Of a stretch of 64,000 bases of DNA, positions 62,217 to 64,000 are shown piece by piece; within the stretch, counting starts at the first letter, position 1; every line of letters starts with the position of its first letter. Under the pieces are notes generated by a model. The model ran no database searches and had not been told where the DNA came from. It saw nothing but the letters and a program-made list of their open reading frames with translations. The translations under genes were made by a program, and so were the position numbers. Source of the stretch: Firmicutes bacterium M10-2 (lineage in GTDB: Bacteria > Bacillota_I > Bacilli_A > Erysipelotrichales > Erysipelotrichaceae); contig KE159692.1 of the NCBI GenBank assembly GCA_000403415.2, positions 213,122-277,121 on the forward strand. Reading direction: 5' to 3'.

Positions 62217-64000
62217 CTACCTACTTTGTATAGCCGCCTGAGCAGCAGCCAAACGCGCAATTGGGACACGATAAGGCGAACATGAAACATAGTCCAAGCC
62301 GACTTTATCGACAAAGTGGATCGAAGCAGGATCTCCACCATGTTCACCGCACACGCCAAGCTTGATGTCAGGACGTGTTTGACGACCAAGGTTCGCTGCC
62401 ATTTCGACAAGTTTTCCGACACCGTTTTGGTCTAAACGGGCAAATGGGTCGTTTTCGTAAATTTTTGCCGAATAATATTGAGGTAGGAATTTACCCGCAT
62501 CATCACGAGAGAATCCGAATGTCAGCTGAGTTAAATCGTTTGTTCCAAATGAGAAGAATTCCGCTTCTTTTGCGATTTCATCCGCAAGAAGCGCTGCACG
62601 AGGAACTTCGATCATCGTACCAACATGATATTTCATATCCGACCCGGCTTCTTTGATAATTTCATCTGCTGTTGTCGTTACAATCTTCTTCACATATTTC
62701 AATTCGGCAAGATCTCCGATTAACGGAAGCATAATTTCAGGAACAATATTCCATTCTGGATGATTTTTTTGTACATTCAAAGCAGCTTTGATGACAGCGG
62801 CTGTCTGCATTTTTGCGATACCTGGATTGGAAACAGCCAAACGAGATCCACGATGCCCCATCATAGGATTCACTTCATGGAGGTTGGAAATCACTTGATT
62901 CAATTCATCTTCGCTAATATTCATTTCCACAGCAAGATCCACAATATCATCCGGGTTCGTCGGAACAAATTCATGCAAAGGTGGATCGAGGTAACGAATC
63001 GTCACCGGACGACCTTCCATGGCTTCGTAAATTCCTTCGAAGTCTTTTTGCTGCATAGGTTCCAATTTATCCAATGCCGCTTTCATTTGATCATCTGTTT
63101 TTGCAACGATCATTTCACGAATCGCTTTGATCTTATCGCCTTCAAAGAACATATGTTCTGTACGAACAAGCCCTATACCTTCAGCACCAAACGCTACAGC
63201 TTGGGCTGCATCGCGAGGGGTATCGGCATTTGTACGAATCTTTAAACGGCGCCGTTGATCAGCCCATTCCATGAAGCGTTCGAAATCACCTGAAATTTTC
63301 GCAGGAACAGTTTTGATTGCTTCGCCGTACACATTTCCTGTCGAACCATCAATTGAGATCCAATCTCCGCGGTTGAAACGTTTATCGCCAATTACGAAGT
63401 ATCCTTCGTCATCATGCATTTCGATATCTCCTGCGCCGGATACACAGCAAGCTCCCATGCCACGGGCAACGACAGCTGCGTGGCTCGTCATACCTCCGCG
63501 CACTGTAAGGATACCTCGAGAAACTGCCATCCCTTCGATATCTTCCGGAGATGTTTCCAAACGAACAAGGATCACTTTTTTACCTTTTTCAGCTTCTTCT
63601 TTTGCTTCATCGGCCGAGAACACGATTTGTCCGGAACCGGCACCAGGCGATGCAGGAAGAGCGGATGTAACAACTTCAGCAGCTGCCAAAGCATCTGCAT
63701 CAAACATTGGGTGCAGCAAAGAATCAAGTTGCTGCGGTTCAACCATCATCAATGCTTCATCTGTATTGATTAAACCTTCATCAACCATGTCGCAAGCAAT
63801 CTTCAAAGCCGCTTGAGCTGTCCGCTTTCCGTTACGAGTCTGAAGCATGAACAATTTACCGTTTTCGATGGTAAATTCCATATCTTGCATATTTTTATAA
63901 TGATTTTCAAGTTTAGAACAAATATTGACAAATTGATCATAAGCCGTTGGCGATATTTCTTTTAACTGATCGATCTTTTGAGGCGTACGAACTCCAGCAA
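62217..64000 (-). CDS. ppdK: Pyruvate phosphate dikinase, 5' end outside the window
   Basis: About 594 C-terminal codons are visible; the frame stays open to the window edge (AGVRTPQKIDQLKEI...), so the gene is partial. PPDK interconverts pyruvate, ATP and phosphate with PEP, AMP and pyrophosphate, and in anaerobes often serves glycolysis. The phosphoryl-carrier His is in GGMTSHAAVVARGMG, the PEP-site RTEHMFFEGDKI and the catalytic Cys in GVCGEHGGDPAS. The last residues IQSR are coded by inserted element DNA; the original tail lies at 59510-59539. The catalytic domain itself is intact. Confidence 0.95.
   Translation of the reverse strand, partial: AGVRTPQKIDQLKEISPTAYDQFVNICSKLENHYKNMQDMEFTIENGKLFMLQTRNGKRTAQAALKIACDMVDEGLINTDEALMMVEPQQLDSLLHPMFDADALAAAEVVTSALPASPGAGSGQIVFSADEAKEEAEKGKKVILVRLETSPEDIEGMAVSRGILTVRGGMTSHAAVVARGMGACCVSGAGDIEMHDDEGYFVIGDKRFNRGDWISIDGSTGNVYGEAIKTVPAKISGDFERFMEWADQRRRLKIRTNADTPRDAAQAVAFGAEGIGLVRTEHMFFEGDKIKAIREMIVAKTDDQMKAALDKLEPMQQKDFEGIYEAMEGRPVTIRYLDPPLHEFVPTNPDDIVDLAVEMNISEDELNQVISNLHEVNPMMGHRGSRLAVSNPGIAKMQTAAVIKAALNVQKNHPEWNIVPEIMLPLIGDLAELKYVKKIVTTTADEIIKEAGSDMKYHVGTMIEVPRAALLADEIAKEAEFFSFGTNDLTQLTFGFSRDDAGKFLPQYYSAKIYENDPFARLDQNGVGKLVEMAANLGRQTRPDIKLGVCGEHGGDPASIHFVDKVGLDYVSCSPYRVPIARLAAAQAAIQSR

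Larger units (their letters stand above)
59532..62245. mobile_element. Remnant of an integrative conjugative element in the ppdK 3' end
   Basis: The 2.7-kb insert is bounded by the near-identical ten-base sequences GCCTGTGCAG and GCCTGAGCAG. It holds a broken large serine recombinase, a VirD4-like C-terminal fragment fused to it, a GNAT gene and two small element genes. The content and codon use resemble Tn1549/CTn-type elements of Bacillota. Most conjugation genes are gone, so it is immobile. Confidence 0.75.

Noticed and set aside
62087..62422. 111-codon minus-strand frame overlapping the ppdK end
   Set aside because: Most of it is ppdK read in another frame. The last 40 codons (PLSFEQAAACRKANGQYVRK) might come from an element gene, but I could not identify it and did not annotate it.

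Overview
The window looks like chromosome from a low-GC Gram-positive anaerobe of the Erysipelotrichia type (Bacillota). Supporting signs are MurT/GatD, two type III glutamine synthetases, DUF2779 and DUF1836 proteins, tandem DegV proteins, an Nfn complex and an EF-P with a Mollicutes-like loop. Genus and species cannot be told from the sequence alone.

Layout. 0.1-8.4 kb: purine genes (purC-purB), the murT-gatD pair, two DegV genes around a divergent DUF1836 regulator, and a lipoprotein. 8.5-12.5 kb: a second lipoprotein, a complete IS1182-family insertion sequence and a metallo-beta-lactamase-fold protein. 12.6-17.7 kb: a VanY-like protein lacking key catalytic residues, HU, gpsA, der, cmk and a tail-anchored disordered protein, all on the minus strand. 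17.8-25.2 kb: efp, the nfnA-nfnB electron-bifurcating complex, a zinc phospholipase C-like protein, DUF2779 and an AI-2E-type permease. 25.4-30.4 kb: pyrG, a first GSIII and two FMN-binding-like lipoproteins. 30.4-40.4 kb: a compact eleven-gene minus-strand operon coding for a type IV pilus-like machine (transglutaminase lipoprotein, PilC, pseudopilin-like proteins, PilT but no PilB) followed by a c-di-GMP and phosphorelay module (REC-HD-GYP-GGDEF, Hpt, hybrid kinase) and a LUD protein. 40.5-43.5 kb: an NlpC/P60 protein, GH13 and a small membrane protein. 43.5-55.7 kb: a nitrogen-assimilation locus. Here a glutamine synthetase-like protein without key active-site residues and an ANTAR antiterminator face a GSIII-asnB-gltB-gltD operon whose leader carries a terminator and an alternative hexaloop hairpin. 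55.7-59.2 kb: RidA, GH1, cyclophilin, GNAT and DUF488. 59.5-62.2 kb: the wreck of an integrative conjugative element sitting in the 3' end of ppdK. 62.2-64 kb: ppdK, cut by the window end.

The most unusual items are: (1) two identical 191-bp non-coding elements, in opposite orientation around nfnAB, each next to a transcription terminator hairpin that it has duplicated whole (24 and 26 bp direct repeats); (2) the pseudo-glutamine-synthetase/ANTAR/attenuator circuit in front of GSIII-asnB-gltBD; (3) the PilT-only pilus operon joined to c-di-GMP signalling; (4) the element remnant that replaced the C-terminus of pyruvate phosphate dikinase. No tRNA, rRNA or CRISPR array was seen.
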